The notes beneath the pieces were generated by a model, which was not told where the DNA came from, ran no database searches, and saw only the letters and a program-made list of their open reading frames with translations. A stretch of 64,000 bases of DNA from positions 107,138-171,137 of the forward strand of contig NZ_BMTF01000016.1 in assembly GCF_014649535.1 (NCBI RefSeq), given 5' to 3'. This stretch comes from Streptomyces gelaticus (lineage in GTDB: Bacteria; Actinomycetota; Actinomycetes; Streptomycetales; Streptomycetaceae). A program made the position numbers and the translations under genes. Positions 50,184 through 58,153 of this stretch are shown here, one piece after another. Positions within the stretch are counted from its first letter, which is position 1. Each line of letters begins with the position of its first letter.

Positions 50184-52444
50184 AAGAACTCCTGCTGGGC
50201 TTGAGGCTCCTGCCGGGATCCGGGCGTGGCAACCGTGCGCGCTTCTTGCTGATGGTGCTGGGCGCATCGATCGGGGTGTGCTGCCTTGCGGCGGTCCTCA
50301 CCATCCCGGCCATCCTTGACGCCCGGGATGGTCGGACCATGGCCCGGGAGCCCCAGGACGGCAAGGGTTCGGCGGGTGCGACGCTGGCTCTCACCCAGAA
50401 CGACGCGTACGGCTCACAGCCTCTCGACCGGGTCTTTCTTGCGCGCGGCGAACATGTCCCCGCCCCACCGCCCGGCATTCCTGAAGTTCCTGAACCCGGT
50501 GCTGTGTTCGTGTCACCTCGACTGCAGGAAGCCTTGGTCCGGGAGCCGGGGCTGCATGGTCTACTGCCGGGGAGGGTCCAGGGGCTGATCGGGCCTGAGG
50601 GCCTCGGGCACCCGAACGAACTCTTCGCCTACATCGGGATGCGCCCCGATCAGCTTCCCGAAGGTAGCAGCGTCTCCGGATTCGGCGGGCGCTACGTCAA
50701 CAGGCCGGCCGTCGAGCCGTCGACTCTCGACATTCTCCGCTTCGCCCTGGTCGGTGTGGTCCTGCTGCCTCTGGCCGTTTTTCTCTCCGTGTGCGCCCGG
50801 CTCTCCGCAGCCACCCGGCTTCGTCGCCTTGCGACGCTGCGGTTGCTCGGCGTCAGCATCAAGGGCGTTCAGCGGGTGAATGCCGCCGAGACAGTGGTTG
50901 CCGCCCTGCTCGGTGCGGTGCTCGGGCTCGCCGAGTACTGGGCCGTGAACCAGTTCGTCGCCCGCGTCGGGCTGCCCGGCCTGAAGTGGTACGTGGACGA
51001 CGGCACCCTCACGGCCGCCACGATGGCCGTGTGTCTCATCGGCTGCCCGGCACTGGCCTGGTTCGCGGGGAGGGCCGGGGGAGTCAAGGCAGCAGAGAAT
51101 CCATTGGCTGCGCGGCGCAGCGCGGTGGCGAAACCGCCGCGGGCCTGGGGTGCGCTGCTGTTGATCGCAGGCATGGGCATCGTTGCCGGATATTGCGTGC
51201 TCGGTGTGCTGGATCGACCGCCGCGCGACACGGCAGCCTCCTCACTGCTGGTGCCTGTTGCGGTCGTCCTGGTCGGCAGCGGCCTCGTCCTGACGCTTCC
51301 GGTGCTCAGCCATCGGCTGTCGCGGCGCGTGGCGGGGGCCACCGGTTCTCTGCCGCTCGGACTGGCGATGCGGCGGAACGAGGTGGAGCCGGGGAGCGCG
51401 CTCAGGGTCGCGTCCGGTCTCGTGCTTCTGGTGTTCGCCACCTCCCTGGCCCAGGGAGTGCTGGTCGAGTTGAACCAGGTGTCGCGTCCGAACACCGTGC
51501 AGCAGGACTATCGCGTTCCGCTCGATGAGGTGGATACACGTCGGAGTCAAGCCCTCGCGGAGCTCCATGGCACCAAGGGAACCGCCGTGGAGTTGCTCTC
51601 CTGGGTGGATCCGAACTCGGACAAGTGGATCGAATCCGCCTACGCGCTGGTCGCTACATGTGCGCAACTCTCCGATCTGGTCCAGCACATGGAAGGCTGT
51701 GTGGATGGACAGGTTCTGCGGCTCGCGCAGAACGACCTCCCGCTCGATCTGGACAAACCCGGCAAGACCTTTCCGTTCGAGCTGCGGGAGGGGGCGCGAA
51801 GCCGGATGCTCGGCATCAAGGTTCCCGACCGAACGGTTCACGTCGACACCCACAGCCCCTCCGCCGTGGGCGCGGGACTTCTCCTTCCGCCTTCCACGAT
51901 TCCTGCCGGCGCCAGACCAGCAGAGGCAACACTGATCCTGGCAAGCAGTCCGGACCCCGCGGTCGTGCGTCAGGTGCTCGACGGTATTGGGGGTATCGCG
52001 CCCACCGCATCCGTCGATCTGGTGGGTACGAACGTCGAGGGCATGCAGCAGATCGCAGTCGTCAAGGCGTTGCTCGGGGCGGGGATGGTGCTGGGGCTGG
52101 TGATCGGCGTCGCGGCCTATCTGGTGTCCGTGACCGACCGGGCGGTTGAACGCAGGGCGCAGGTCACGGCACTGTCCCTGCTCGGCGCGCGCCCTCGGAC
52201 GCTGCGTGCGGTGCAGTGCGCCCAGGTGGTGTTGCCGCTGGCGGTGGGGCTGTTGCTCGCGCTGGTGACCGGAAAGCTCACCGAGTCCAGCTATCTGATC
52301 ACCGGGGGCGGTGCGGTGTTCTGGGACGGGGAAGGGATTCCGTTGTTGCTGTTCTCGGCGTTGGGCGTGGTGGTGGTCGCGGCGGTCGGAGCGTTGCCGC
52401 TGGTGGGGCGGCGGGTGAACCCCGAGCTGATCCGGCGGGACTGA
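50180..52444 (+). CDS. FtsX/MacB-type ABC permease
   Basis: 754 aa. An N-terminal membrane helix (FLLMVLGASIGVCCLAAVLT) is followed by an extracytoplasmic domain of about 150 residues, then a first FtsX core (ILRFALVGVVLLPLAVFLSV, LRLLGVSIKGVQRVNAAETV, VVAALLGAVLGLAEYWAV). A second set follows (WGALLLIAGMGIVAGYCVL, LLVPVAVVLVGSGLVLTLPV), then a large loop domain to about 620. The last FtsX core is MVLGLVIGVAAYLVSV, ALSLLGARPRTLRAVQCAQV and a final helix before VGRRVNPELIRRD. Two FtsX cores in one chain suit a self-dimerising mechanotransmission or export role. The ATPase is encoded just before it. Confidence 0.88.
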   Translation: MKELLLGLRLLPGSGRGNRARFLLMVLGASIGVCCLAAVLTIPAILDARDGRTMAREPQDGKGSAGATLALTQNDAYGSQPLDRVFLARGEHVPAPPPGIPEVPEPGAVFVSPRLQEALVREPGLHGLLPGRVQGLIGPEGLGHPNELFAYIGMRPDQLPEGSSVSGFGGRYVNRPAVEPSTLDILRFALVGVVLLPLAVFLSVCARLSAATRLRRLATLRLLGVSIKGVQRVNAAETVVAALLGAVLGLAEYWAVNQFVARVGLPGLKWYVDDGTLTAATMAVCLIGCPALAWFAGRAGGVKAAENPLAARRSAVAKPPRAWGALLLIAGMGIVAGYCVLGVLDRPPRDTAASSLLVPVAVVLVGSGLVLTLPVLSHRLSRRVAGATGSLPLGLAMRRNEVEPGSALRVASGLVLLVFATSLAQGVLVELNQVSRPNTVQQDYRVPLDEVDTRRSQALAELHGTKGTAVELLSWVDPNSDKWIESAYALVATCAQLSDLVQHMEGCVDGQVLRLAQNDLPLDLDKPGKTFPFELREGARSRMLGIKVPDRTVHVDTHSPSAVGAGLLLPPSTIPAGARPAEATLILASSPDPAVVRQVLDGIGGIAPTASVDLVGTNVEGMQQIAVVKALLGAGMVLGLVIGVAAYLVSVTDRAVERRAQVTALSLLGARPRTLRAVQCAQVVLPLAVGLLLALVTGKLTESSYLITGGGAVFWDGEGIPLLLFSALGVVVVAAVGALPLVGRRVNPELIRRD

Positions 52445-52502
52445 TCCGGCGCTGGCGGGACTGAGCCGGCGGGGCCGAGTCGGCGGGACTGATCCGGCGG
52501 GA
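52427..52502. repeat. five degenerate tandem copies of a 14-bp unit over the permease stop
   Basis: CTGATCCGGCGGGA at 52427-52440 (coding for the last residues), a copy with a 6-base insertion to 52460, CTGAGCCGGCGGGG, CCGAGTCGGCGGGA, and again CTGATCCGGCGGGA at 52489-52502. The first copy is coding, the rest follow the stop. Confidence 0.75.
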
Positions 52503-52611
52503 CCGGGGTTCGTGGGCCGGGGTTCGGGGCCCGGCGCTCGTGTTCTGGGCCCGGTGTGTCGGACAAGCCGAGGGCTCGTGCCCTTGTTCCGGCACACCGG
52601 GCAGGGCGGGG

Positions 52612-52830
52612 TCAGTCGCGGCGGGGGCCGATGACGGTGTTTCCGTCGTGCACGGTGATCGCCAGGGCCGGGCAGATGTCGGCGGCGTCGAGGACCCGTT
52701 CGTCCGGCTCGGTCCCGTCGGCCCGTGCGCGGGCGCGCTCACCGTCCAGGGCGAACACCTCGGGGACGGTCCCGGCGCACATGCCCGAGCCCTGGCAGAG
52801 CTGGGGGTCGACGCGTACGTTCCACGTCAT
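52612..52830 (-). CDS. [3Fe-4S]/[4Fe-4S] ferredoxin partner of the P450
   Basis: 72 aa from the ATG at 52830. Cys residues C12 and C18 with a late CP (LCQGSGMC, then DICPALAI) suggest a [3Fe-4S] ferredoxin of the P450-partner type (three cysteines only; the usual fourth position is Gly). It donates electrons to cytochrome P450. GGTGGAG lies upstream. A GTG at 52839 overlapping the P450 stop (GTGA) is the alternative start; either way the two genes are coupled. No ferredoxin reductase is adjacent. Confidence 0.9.
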   Translation of the reverse strand: MTWNVRVDPQLCQGSGMCAGTVPEVFALDGERARARADGTEPDERVLDAADICPALAITVHDGNTVIGPRRD

Positions 52831-52835
52831 GGCAG

Positions 52836-54026
52836 TCACCACTCCACCGGCATGACACGCGGTCCGCGCACCAGCATCTCGGACTTCCAGGTCACGTCGC
52901 CGGCCAGGCGCAGCTCCGGGAGGCGGGTGATGAGGGCGGACAGCGCCTCCTGGAGTTCCAGCCGGGCCAGCGGGGCACCCAGGCAGTGGTGGACCCCGTG
53001 GCCGAACCCGAGGTGCTGGTTGCCCTCGCGGGCGATGTCGAGCACGCCGGGGGCGGCGAACCGCAGGGCATCGCGGTTGGCGGCGCCCACGGCGACCAGG
53101 ACCGGGCTGCCCGCGCGGACGAGGGTCCCGCCGACCTCGATGTCCTCGGTGGCGTACCGGGGCTGACCGGCTCCGCTGCCCAGAGGCACGAAACGGAGCA
53201 GCTCCTCCACCGCCTTCGGGACGAGTTCGGGTTCGGCCCTGAGCCTGGCCAGCTGGTCCGGGTGGTCGAGGAGGGTGAGGACGAAGTTGGGGATCTGGGA
53301 CGCGGTGGTCTCGTGCCCCGCCACCAGGATGCCCACGCACAGATCGATGAGTTCGAGCTCCGAGAGCCGGTCGCCGCCGTCGCGGGCCTCGATGAGTGCC
53401 GTCATCAGGTCGTCCTGAGGCGACTGGCGGTGCTGGTCGATCAATCCGGCCATGTAGCAGCGCAGTTCCTCGCGGCTCGCCTCGAACTCCTCGGCGGTGA
53501 GGGAACTGGTCGACAGCGCGTCGTCGCTCCACACACGGAAGCGCGGCCGGTCCTCGGTGGGCACGCCCAGCATGCGGCAGATCACGGCGACCGGCAGCGG
53601 CAGTGCGAACTTGTCGACCAGGTCGGCGGGAGGTCCGGCGGATTCCAGCTCGTCGAGGAGGCCGGCGGTCAGTTCCCGGACCTGGGGGCGCAGCTTCTCG
53701 ACCTGGCGGACGGTGAACGCCTTGGCGACCAGCGAGCGCAGCCGGGTGTGGTCCGGCGGGTCCATGCCGAGGATGCCGCTGTCGCGCTGCCCCTCGGACT
53801 GCCGGGGCTCGTCGTGCGAGGCGGCGGCGGCCCGGCTGAAGCGCTGGTCGCCGAGGACGAGGCGGGCATCGGCGTAGCGGGTGACGAGCCAGGCCGGTTC
53901 GCCGTACGGCATCTGGACCCGTAACAGGCCCGACCGTTCGCGTACCCGCTCGTAGGCGTCGGCGAGCCGGAGTCCGTCGGGGGTGTTGAAGGGGTAGGCG
54001 AGGGGTGCGATGTCTGTGGTCGTCAC
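52836..54026 (-). CDS. cytochrome P450
   Basis: 396 aa bacterial CYP (soluble, no membrane anchor). I-helix oxygen motif GILVAGHETTASQ, K-helix EELLR (ExxR), PRYATEDIEVGG, and haem loop HLGFGHGVHHCLGAPLARLE with C348 as axial ligand. Electrons come from the ferredoxin encoded just downstream. The substrate is unknown; the class resembles CYP105/107-type oxidases in length and motif spacing. Divergent from a TetR regulator with a perfect palindrome between the two starts, so it is probably inducible by its substrate. Confidence 0.95.
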   Translation of the reverse strand: MTTTDIAPLAYPFNTPDGLRLADAYERVRERSGLLRVQMPYGEPAWLVTRYADARLVLGDQRFSRAAAASHDEPRQSEGQRDSGILGMDPPDHTRLRSLVAKAFTVRQVEKLRPQVRELTAGLLDELESAGPPADLVDKFALPLPVAVICRMLGVPTEDRPRFRVWSDDALSTSSLTAEEFEASREELRCYMAGLIDQHRQSPQDDLMTALIEARDGGDRLSELELIDLCVGILVAGHETTASQIPNFVLTLLDHPDQLARLRAEPELVPKAVEELLRFVPLGSGAGQPRYATEDIEVGGTLVRAGSPVLVAVGAANRDALRFAAPGVLDIAREGNQHLGFGHGVHHCLGAPLARLELQEALSALITRLPELRLAGDVTWKSEMLVRGPRVMPVEW

Positions 54027-54040
54027 TGCGGCCTCCCGGA

Positions 54041-54058
54041 TGTAAGCAGCTGCTTACA
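54041..54058. promoter_or_regulatory. perfect 18-bp palindromic operator
   Basis: TGTAAGCAGCTGCTTACA, self-complementary over all 18 bases, 15 bases before the P450 ATG and 81 before the TetR ATG. Confidence 0.85.
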
Positions 54059-54138
54059 ACGGTAGGAGCGCTCTTCTCGGGGAGTCAACGACGCTTTACG
54101 GCCGTTATCCTGACGGGCCGTCCGAGAGGAATGCCGCC

Positions 54139-54735
54139 ATGGAGCCCGCATCCGTCCCGCCGTCCGCAGAGCGCCGCAGGGACGCCTCGGCCACTCGCCG
54201 CCGGTTGCTGGAGGCGGCCCGCGACCTGTTCGCGGAGCGGGGCTACGAAGGGACGACGGTCCGGAGCATCGCGGCACGGGCCGGGGTCAACCAGGCCCTG
54301 CTGTTCCGGTATTTCGGCTCGAAACGGGGTTTGCTGACGGAAGTTGTCGCGCTGGGCGGGCTGGAGCAATTGCGGGAGACGCCGCCCGAGGAACTCTTCG
54401 AGACCGCCCTGCGTTCGATGCTGACCCGTAGCGCGGAGGGGGCGGAGGACCGCTCCCTGGAGGTCTATCTGCGCTCCATCGGACGGGGTGACGAGGCGGC
54501 CGGGACCCTGCGGAACCTGGGGGAGGAGTACCGGAGCGCGCTGGCCGGGCTCTCCGGCGCCCCGGACGCGGTGCTGCGCGCGGATCTCGCCATGGCCTGG
54601 CTGCTGGGGATCGGCCTGATGCGGACGGTCGTCGCGCGCGAACCCTTGGCCGGTGCCGACCCGGACGACGTCTGCCGTCTCGTCCTCGACACGCTCGGTC
54701 GTCTGTGGGCGGCGCCGGACGATCGCGGCGAGTAG
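54139..54735 (+). CDS. TetR-family transcriptional regulator
   Basis: 198 aa. N-terminal HTH: ATRRRLLEAARDLFAERGYE, TTVRSIAARAGVNQALLFRY, FGSKRGLLTEV. The rest is a ligand-binding helical domain (LEQLRETPPEELFETALRSM, AMAWLLGIGLMRTVVAREPL). It most likely represses the divergent P450/ferredoxin genes through the palindrome at 54041-54058, and perhaps itself. The effector is unknown. A hairpin follows the gene. Confidence 0.95.
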   Translation: MEPASVPPSAERRRDASATRRRLLEAARDLFAERGYEGTTVRSIAARAGVNQALLFRYFGSKRGLLTEVVALGGLEQLRETPPEELFETALRSMLTRSAEGAEDRSLEVYLRSIGRGDEAAGTLRNLGEEYRSALAGLSGAPDAVLRADLAMAWLLGIGLMRTVVAREPLAGADPDDVCRLVLDTLGRLWAAPDDRGE

Positions 54736-54753
54736 CGCCCGCACGAAGAGCGC

Positions 54754-54807
54754 GGCCGGACCCGGGGCTCAAGCCCCGTGTCCCGAGCTCAAGCTCCGGG
54801 TCCGGCC
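54754..54807 (+). terminator. hairpin after TetR gene
   Basis: GGCCGGACCCGG and CCGGGTCCGGCC pair perfectly over 12 bp; the loop holds a second hairpin (GGGGCTCAAGCCCC). Confidence 0.6.
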
Positions 54808-54962
54808 CGGGTGTTCGGGTCGGCCGTCGTTGCGCTCGAAGACGGCATGACAACTCCCTGTGACACATGTGCGGTTGTTGGTTCTGCGCCTCTTCCGGGT
54901 CGGCGGCGCGTTGAACACGCTGGGTATGCATTGTCATTACTCAGAGTGGAAAGGGATGCATC

Positions 54963-55211
54963 ATGACGATCAAGGAACGGCGCGTGGCGATGGAGGGCAG
55001 AGTGCGGGCGGCGGAGGATGCGGTGGCGCGGTTGAAGGAAGGGTTCTCGGGCGTCGGGATCACGCTGCCCTCGCTGCGGATCGACCCGGTGACCTGTGCG
55101 GGGAGCGACCCGGTGTCGCCGCTGGTCGACCTCGGCCGGTGCAACCTCGACACGGCGCTGCGGCTGAGTGTGGTGCTGGAGGAGCAAGGGCTGGCCGGTC
55201 ATGGAAGGTGA
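54963..55211 (+). CDS. small conserved protein, unknown, first of an overlapping pair
   Basis: 82 aa. An N-terminal amphipathic coiled coil (KERRVAMEGRVRAAEDAVARL, trimmed here) is followed by TLPSLRIDPVTCAGSDPVSP and LVDLGRCNLDTALRLSVVLEE. It has two cysteines and no signal. It overlaps the next gene by eleven bases, so they are translationally coupled. The family is recurrent among Streptomyces hypothetical proteins but I do not recognise a function. Confidence 0.75.
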   Translation: MTIKERRVAMEGRVRAAEDAVARLKEGFSGVGITLPSLRIDPVTCAGSDPVSPLVDLGRCNLDTALRLSVVLEEQGLAGHGR

Positions 55212-55434
55212 GGTCCTCGACCCGTGCGCGCCCGAGCCGGGGTCGTTCGCGGTGGACACCCGGGACGGCCGGGTGGGGCGCGTGATGGGGAGCGTCGGGC
55301 CGTACGTACAGCTGCGGGCGCCCGGTGGTGGGCCGGAGTGGGAGTGCCCGCCGGAGTCGGTGCGCCCGGCGCCGCTGGGGGAGGTGTTACGGGCTCGGGT
55401 GAGGGAGGTCAACAGGGAGGGGAGGCTGCCCTGA
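55201..55434 (+). CDS. small conserved protein with a TTA codon
   Basis: 77 aa. A single beta-rich domain: GSFAVDTRDGRVGRVMGSVG, YVQLRAPGGGPEWECPPESV, LRARVREVNREGRLP. It starts at ATG 55201, inside the end of the preceding gene (11-base overlap). TTA at 55387-55389, codon 63, is rare in Streptomyces and needs the bldA tRNA, so translation should be limited to late growth. Function unknown; it may act with the upstream gene product. Confidence 0.7.
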   Translation: MEGEVLDPCAPEPGSFAVDTRDGRVGRVMGSVGPYVQLRAPGGGPEWECPPESVRPAPLGEVLRARVREVNREGRLP

Positions 55435-55861
55435 AGGCGTCGGGACGTCGCGTGTGAACGGGCGGCGGATGTACGGGTACGGAAGGGCGACGCCCCGGGT
55501 GGGTGCCGCCCTCCGATCGGGCCGATGGGGCCCGATGCGCGTGATGCAAAGCAGCGTGGGTGAAGTCTGCCCGAGCGGATACCGGCGGAGGCGACCCGGT
55601 CGAGCTGTCGCCCGCCGAACCCGGTACGGACATCGCGGCCCACGGGCCCGACGGCCGCCGGGCCCTCGGAGTGGGGCCGGACACGGGCGATGCCCCGGTG
55701 CGGGACGCGGCCTCGGCGAACCGCGAGAATTCCGCGACCGGGCGGACGGCGGAGGGTCGCTGCGCGCCTCACACGATCGTGGGACGCTGAGGGAAGCGGC
55801 GAACCGCCGCAGAACCGTCGATCTACGCTCCTTTGACAGGCCACAGGAGAAGGGACCCGCG
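55435..55861. other. gap with hairpins and a doubtful small reading frame
   Basis: ATCGGGCC and GGCCCGAT (55516-55536) form an 8-bp hairpin, and another imperfect one spans about 55481-55514, either of which could end the 55201 gene. A frame from GTG 55560 to 55790 (76 aa, SARADTGGGDPVELSPAEP) has partly Streptomyces-like codon use but no ribosome site and no recognised domain, so it is not called. Confidence 0.4.
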
Positions 55862-56467
55862 ATGACCGCCGCGATGGTCGAGAACGACCAGGCCTCTGAG
55901 GGCCGCCCGTGGGACTACCTGCTGCAGACATGGCGTGAACTGGACGTGCCCGAGGGATGGCGCGCCGAGATCGACGAAGGGCAGATCGTCTCGGTACCTC
56001 CGCCTCATGCGCATCACAACGGCATTGCCGCCAAAGTGCAGCGCAGGCTTTACAAGGATCTGCCCGACGAGCTGGAGATCTACCGGACTCTCGGTGTCCA
56101 CGTGGCCCCGCTCGGCAAGCTCTACGTGCCGGATCTGGTGGTCATGCCCTCGGAGCTCATCGACGCCGCCGACCCGGAGGCCGCCGACCCGATGGACGCG
56201 GCGGATGCCCTGCTCGTCGTCGAGATCACTTCGAAGGGCAACGCCCGGGACGACCGGACGAAGAAGTACCGCGCCTATGCGCGCGCGGGTGTGCCGATGT
56301 ATCTGCTGATCGACCGGTTCGACACACGCGGGGCGATGGCCACCCTGTTCACGGAGCCCAACGAGGACGGGACGTACAAGCATTCCGACCCGGTGCCGTT
56401 CGGGAAGCCGCTCACCCTGCCGGAGCCGTTCGGCACGACGCTCCTCACGGACGAGTTCCCGGTCTGA
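55862..56467 (+). CDS. Uma2-family PD-(D/E)XK-like endonuclease
   Basis: 201 aa. Uma2 (DUF820) fold: RAEIDEGQIVSVPPPHAHHN, GVHVAPLGKLYVPDLVVMPS, ALLVVEITSKGNARDDRTKK, YRAYARAGVPMYLLIDRFD. The nuclease core Asp (VPDLVV) and ExxxK-type residues (VEITSKG) are present. Uma2 proteins have no settled role; they occur in many copies per Streptomyces genome. ATG 55862 has AGAAGGGACC upstream. A strong terminator follows. Confidence 0.9.
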   Translation: MTAAMVENDQASEGRPWDYLLQTWRELDVPEGWRAEIDEGQIVSVPPPHAHHNGIAAKVQRRLYKDLPDELEIYRTLGVHVAPLGKLYVPDLVVMPSELIDAADPEAADPMDAADALLVVEITSKGNARDDRTKKYRAYARAGVPMYLLIDRFDTRGAMATLFTEPNEDGTYKHSDPVPFGKPLTLPEPFGTTLLTDEFPV

Positions 56468-56479
56468 GCGGGCGCGGGC

Positions 56480-56512
56480 GAGGGCGGCACCCGGCGACCG
56501 GGTGCCGCCCTC
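56480..56512. terminator. strong terminator after Uma2 gene
   Basis: GAGGGCGGCACCCGG, loop CGA, CCGGGTGCCGCCCTC: a perfect 15-bp stem between convergent genes. Confidence 0.85.
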
Positions 56513-56553
56513 GTTCGTGGCCGTGTGACGGGTATCGGGTACCGGGTACCGGG

Positions 56554-58107
56554 TCAGACCCCGGCCGGTTCCTTTGCCGGGCTGTCGGGGCCGGTCGTCG
56601 GGCCGCCCGTTGCCGCGACCGTGGATTCGGCCGGTTCCTGCGAGACATTGAACTCCGCCAGCAGGTCCTTGCTGAAGCCGAAGAAGTACGTCGCGAGGAA
56701 GCCGGCGAGGTAGCCGACCAGCAGGCCGCCCGCGTAGATCGCGGCGGTGCTGCCCAGGCCGTGGTTGCCGTCGAGCAGGGGGAACAGGGCCCAGCCGGAC
56801 GGGCCGATGGCCGTGGAGCCGACCTTGTCGCCCAGCTGGTTGAACAGGCCGATGAAGCCGCCGCCGAACGCGCCGCCCACGCACGCCGTGATGAACGGGC
56901 GGCCGAGCGGGAGGCTGACGCCGTAGATCAGGGGCTCGCCGACGCCCAGCAGACCGGCCGGGAGGGCGGACTTGATGGTGCGGCGGATCGACCCGTTGCG
57001 CGGGAGGCGGAAGTAGACCGCCGCGGCCGCGCCGACCTGGCCGGCGCCCGCCATCGCGAGGATCGGGAGCAGCACGGTGTAGCCCTGCTGCTCGATGAGG
57101 GTGGTGTGGATCGGGATGAGCGCCTGGTGCAGGCCCAGCATCACCAGGGGCAGGAAGAGTCCGCCGAGTACGAAGCCCGCGCCCGCGCCGCCGTTGGAGA
57201 GCAGCCAGTCGGCGAACGTACCGATGGCGGTGGAGACCTCACCGGCCACGTACATCAGGCCGAAGATCGTCACCAGGCCGGAGATCAGGACCGTGAGCGT
57301 CGGGGTGACCAGGACGTCGAGTGCTTCGGGCACCCAGCGCCGGCACCACTTCTCCACGTACACCGCGAGCACCGCAGCACCGAGCGCGCCCAGCACACCG
57401 CCCTGCCCGGGGGAGAGCTTCTGGCCGAACGCCTCGATGTTCGCGACGCCCGGGAAGACGATGATCGCGGCGACCGCACCGCCCAGGATCGGCGTACCGC
57501 CGAACTCCTTCGCCGTGTTGTGGCCGACGAACACGGCGATCAGCGCCATGAAGCCGGACGCCATCGCGGCCAGGGCGGGGGTGACCGAGGTCAGCCAGCC
57601 CAGGTTCACCAGCAGGCCGTTGAGGCCGGCGATGATGCCGCAGCCGATGAGCGCCGGGATCAGCGGGACGAAGATGTTCGCGACCCTGCGCAGGAACAGC
57701 TTGAACGGGGTGGCGTTCTTCGCCTTCCGCGCCGCCTTCATCGCGGCACCCTGGGCGGCCAGTTCGTCCGCCGAGGCCGAGGCCGAGGCGGAGGCGGAGT
57801 CGGAGTCGGGCGTGGCGGCGGGGTCCGGTGCGGGGGCCGCCGTCCGGCCCTCCTCGACCAGTTGCTCGAACTCCGGTGTGACCCGGGCGACGGTGCCCGG
57901 GCCGAGGACGATCTGGTACGTGTCGTCCTCGACCACACCCATGACGGCGGGGACCGCCTTCAGGGCCTCGTCGTCGACGAGCGAGCGGTCGTGCAGACCC
58001 AGCCGGAGCCGGGTCATGCAGTGGGCGATGGAGCTGACGTTCGCGGCGCCACCGACGAGCGGAAGGATCGCGGCGGCGGTGGCGCGGTTCTTGTCTTCTG
58101 TTGCCAT
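56554..58107 (-). CDS. PTS EIIBC permease, probable MurNAc uptake (MurP-like)
   Basis: 517 aa. The EIIB domain at residues 1-90 has the phosphocysteine C30 (SSIAHCMTRLRL). A low-complexity Asp/Ser/Ala linker (about 95-125) joins EIIC with about ten membrane segments (IFVPLIPALIGCGIIAGLNG, FMALIAVFVGHNTAKEFGG, FVLGGLFLPLVMLGLHQALI). GVGEPLIYGVSLPLGRPF is the EIIC substrate region. No EIIA domain is present, as in MurP, which borrows EIIA-Glc. It is 46 bases after murQ on the same strand, so MurNAc is the likely substrate; other glucose-superfamily sugars cannot be excluded. Confidence 0.9.
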   Translation of the reverse strand: MATEDKNRATAAAILPLVGGAANVSSIAHCMTRLRLGLHDRSLVDDEALKAVPAVMGVVEDDTYQIVLGPGTVARVTPEFEQLVEEGRTAAPAPDPAATPDSDSASASASASADELAAQGAAMKAARKAKNATPFKLFLRRVANIFVPLIPALIGCGIIAGLNGLLVNLGWLTSVTPALAAMASGFMALIAVFVGHNTAKEFGGTPILGGAVAAIIVFPGVANIEAFGQKLSPGQGGVLGALGAAVLAVYVEKWCRRWVPEALDVLVTPTLTVLISGLVTIFGLMYVAGEVSTAIGTFADWLLSNGGAGAGFVLGGLFLPLVMLGLHQALIPIHTTLIEQQGYTVLLPILAMAGAGQVGAAAAVYFRLPRNGSIRRTIKSALPAGLLGVGEPLIYGVSLPLGRPFITACVGGAFGGGFIGLFNQLGDKVGSTAIGPSGWALFPLLDGNHGLGSTAAIYAGGLLVGYLAGFLATYFFGFSKDLLAEFNVSQEPAESTVAATGGPTTGPDSPAKEPAGV

Positions 58108-58153
58108 GGTGCTTGGGCCTTGCTGTGCGGAGGTGCGGGGTGGAGCCGGTGGG

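Noticed and set aside
50180..52444. FtsX-type permease as the cell-division gene ftsX
   Set aside because: It is too large, with two FtsX cores and an accessory context; ftsEX is normally elsewhere and of about 300 aa.
52612..54735. A biosynthetic gene cluster around the P450
   Set aside because: Only P450, ferredoxin and TetR; no synthase, cyclase or tailoring set. Neighbours are unrelated.
55560..55790. A 76-codon plus-strand frame
   Set aside because: Partly Streptomyces-like codon use but no ribosome site, no recognised motif and low-complexity translation; left uncalled.
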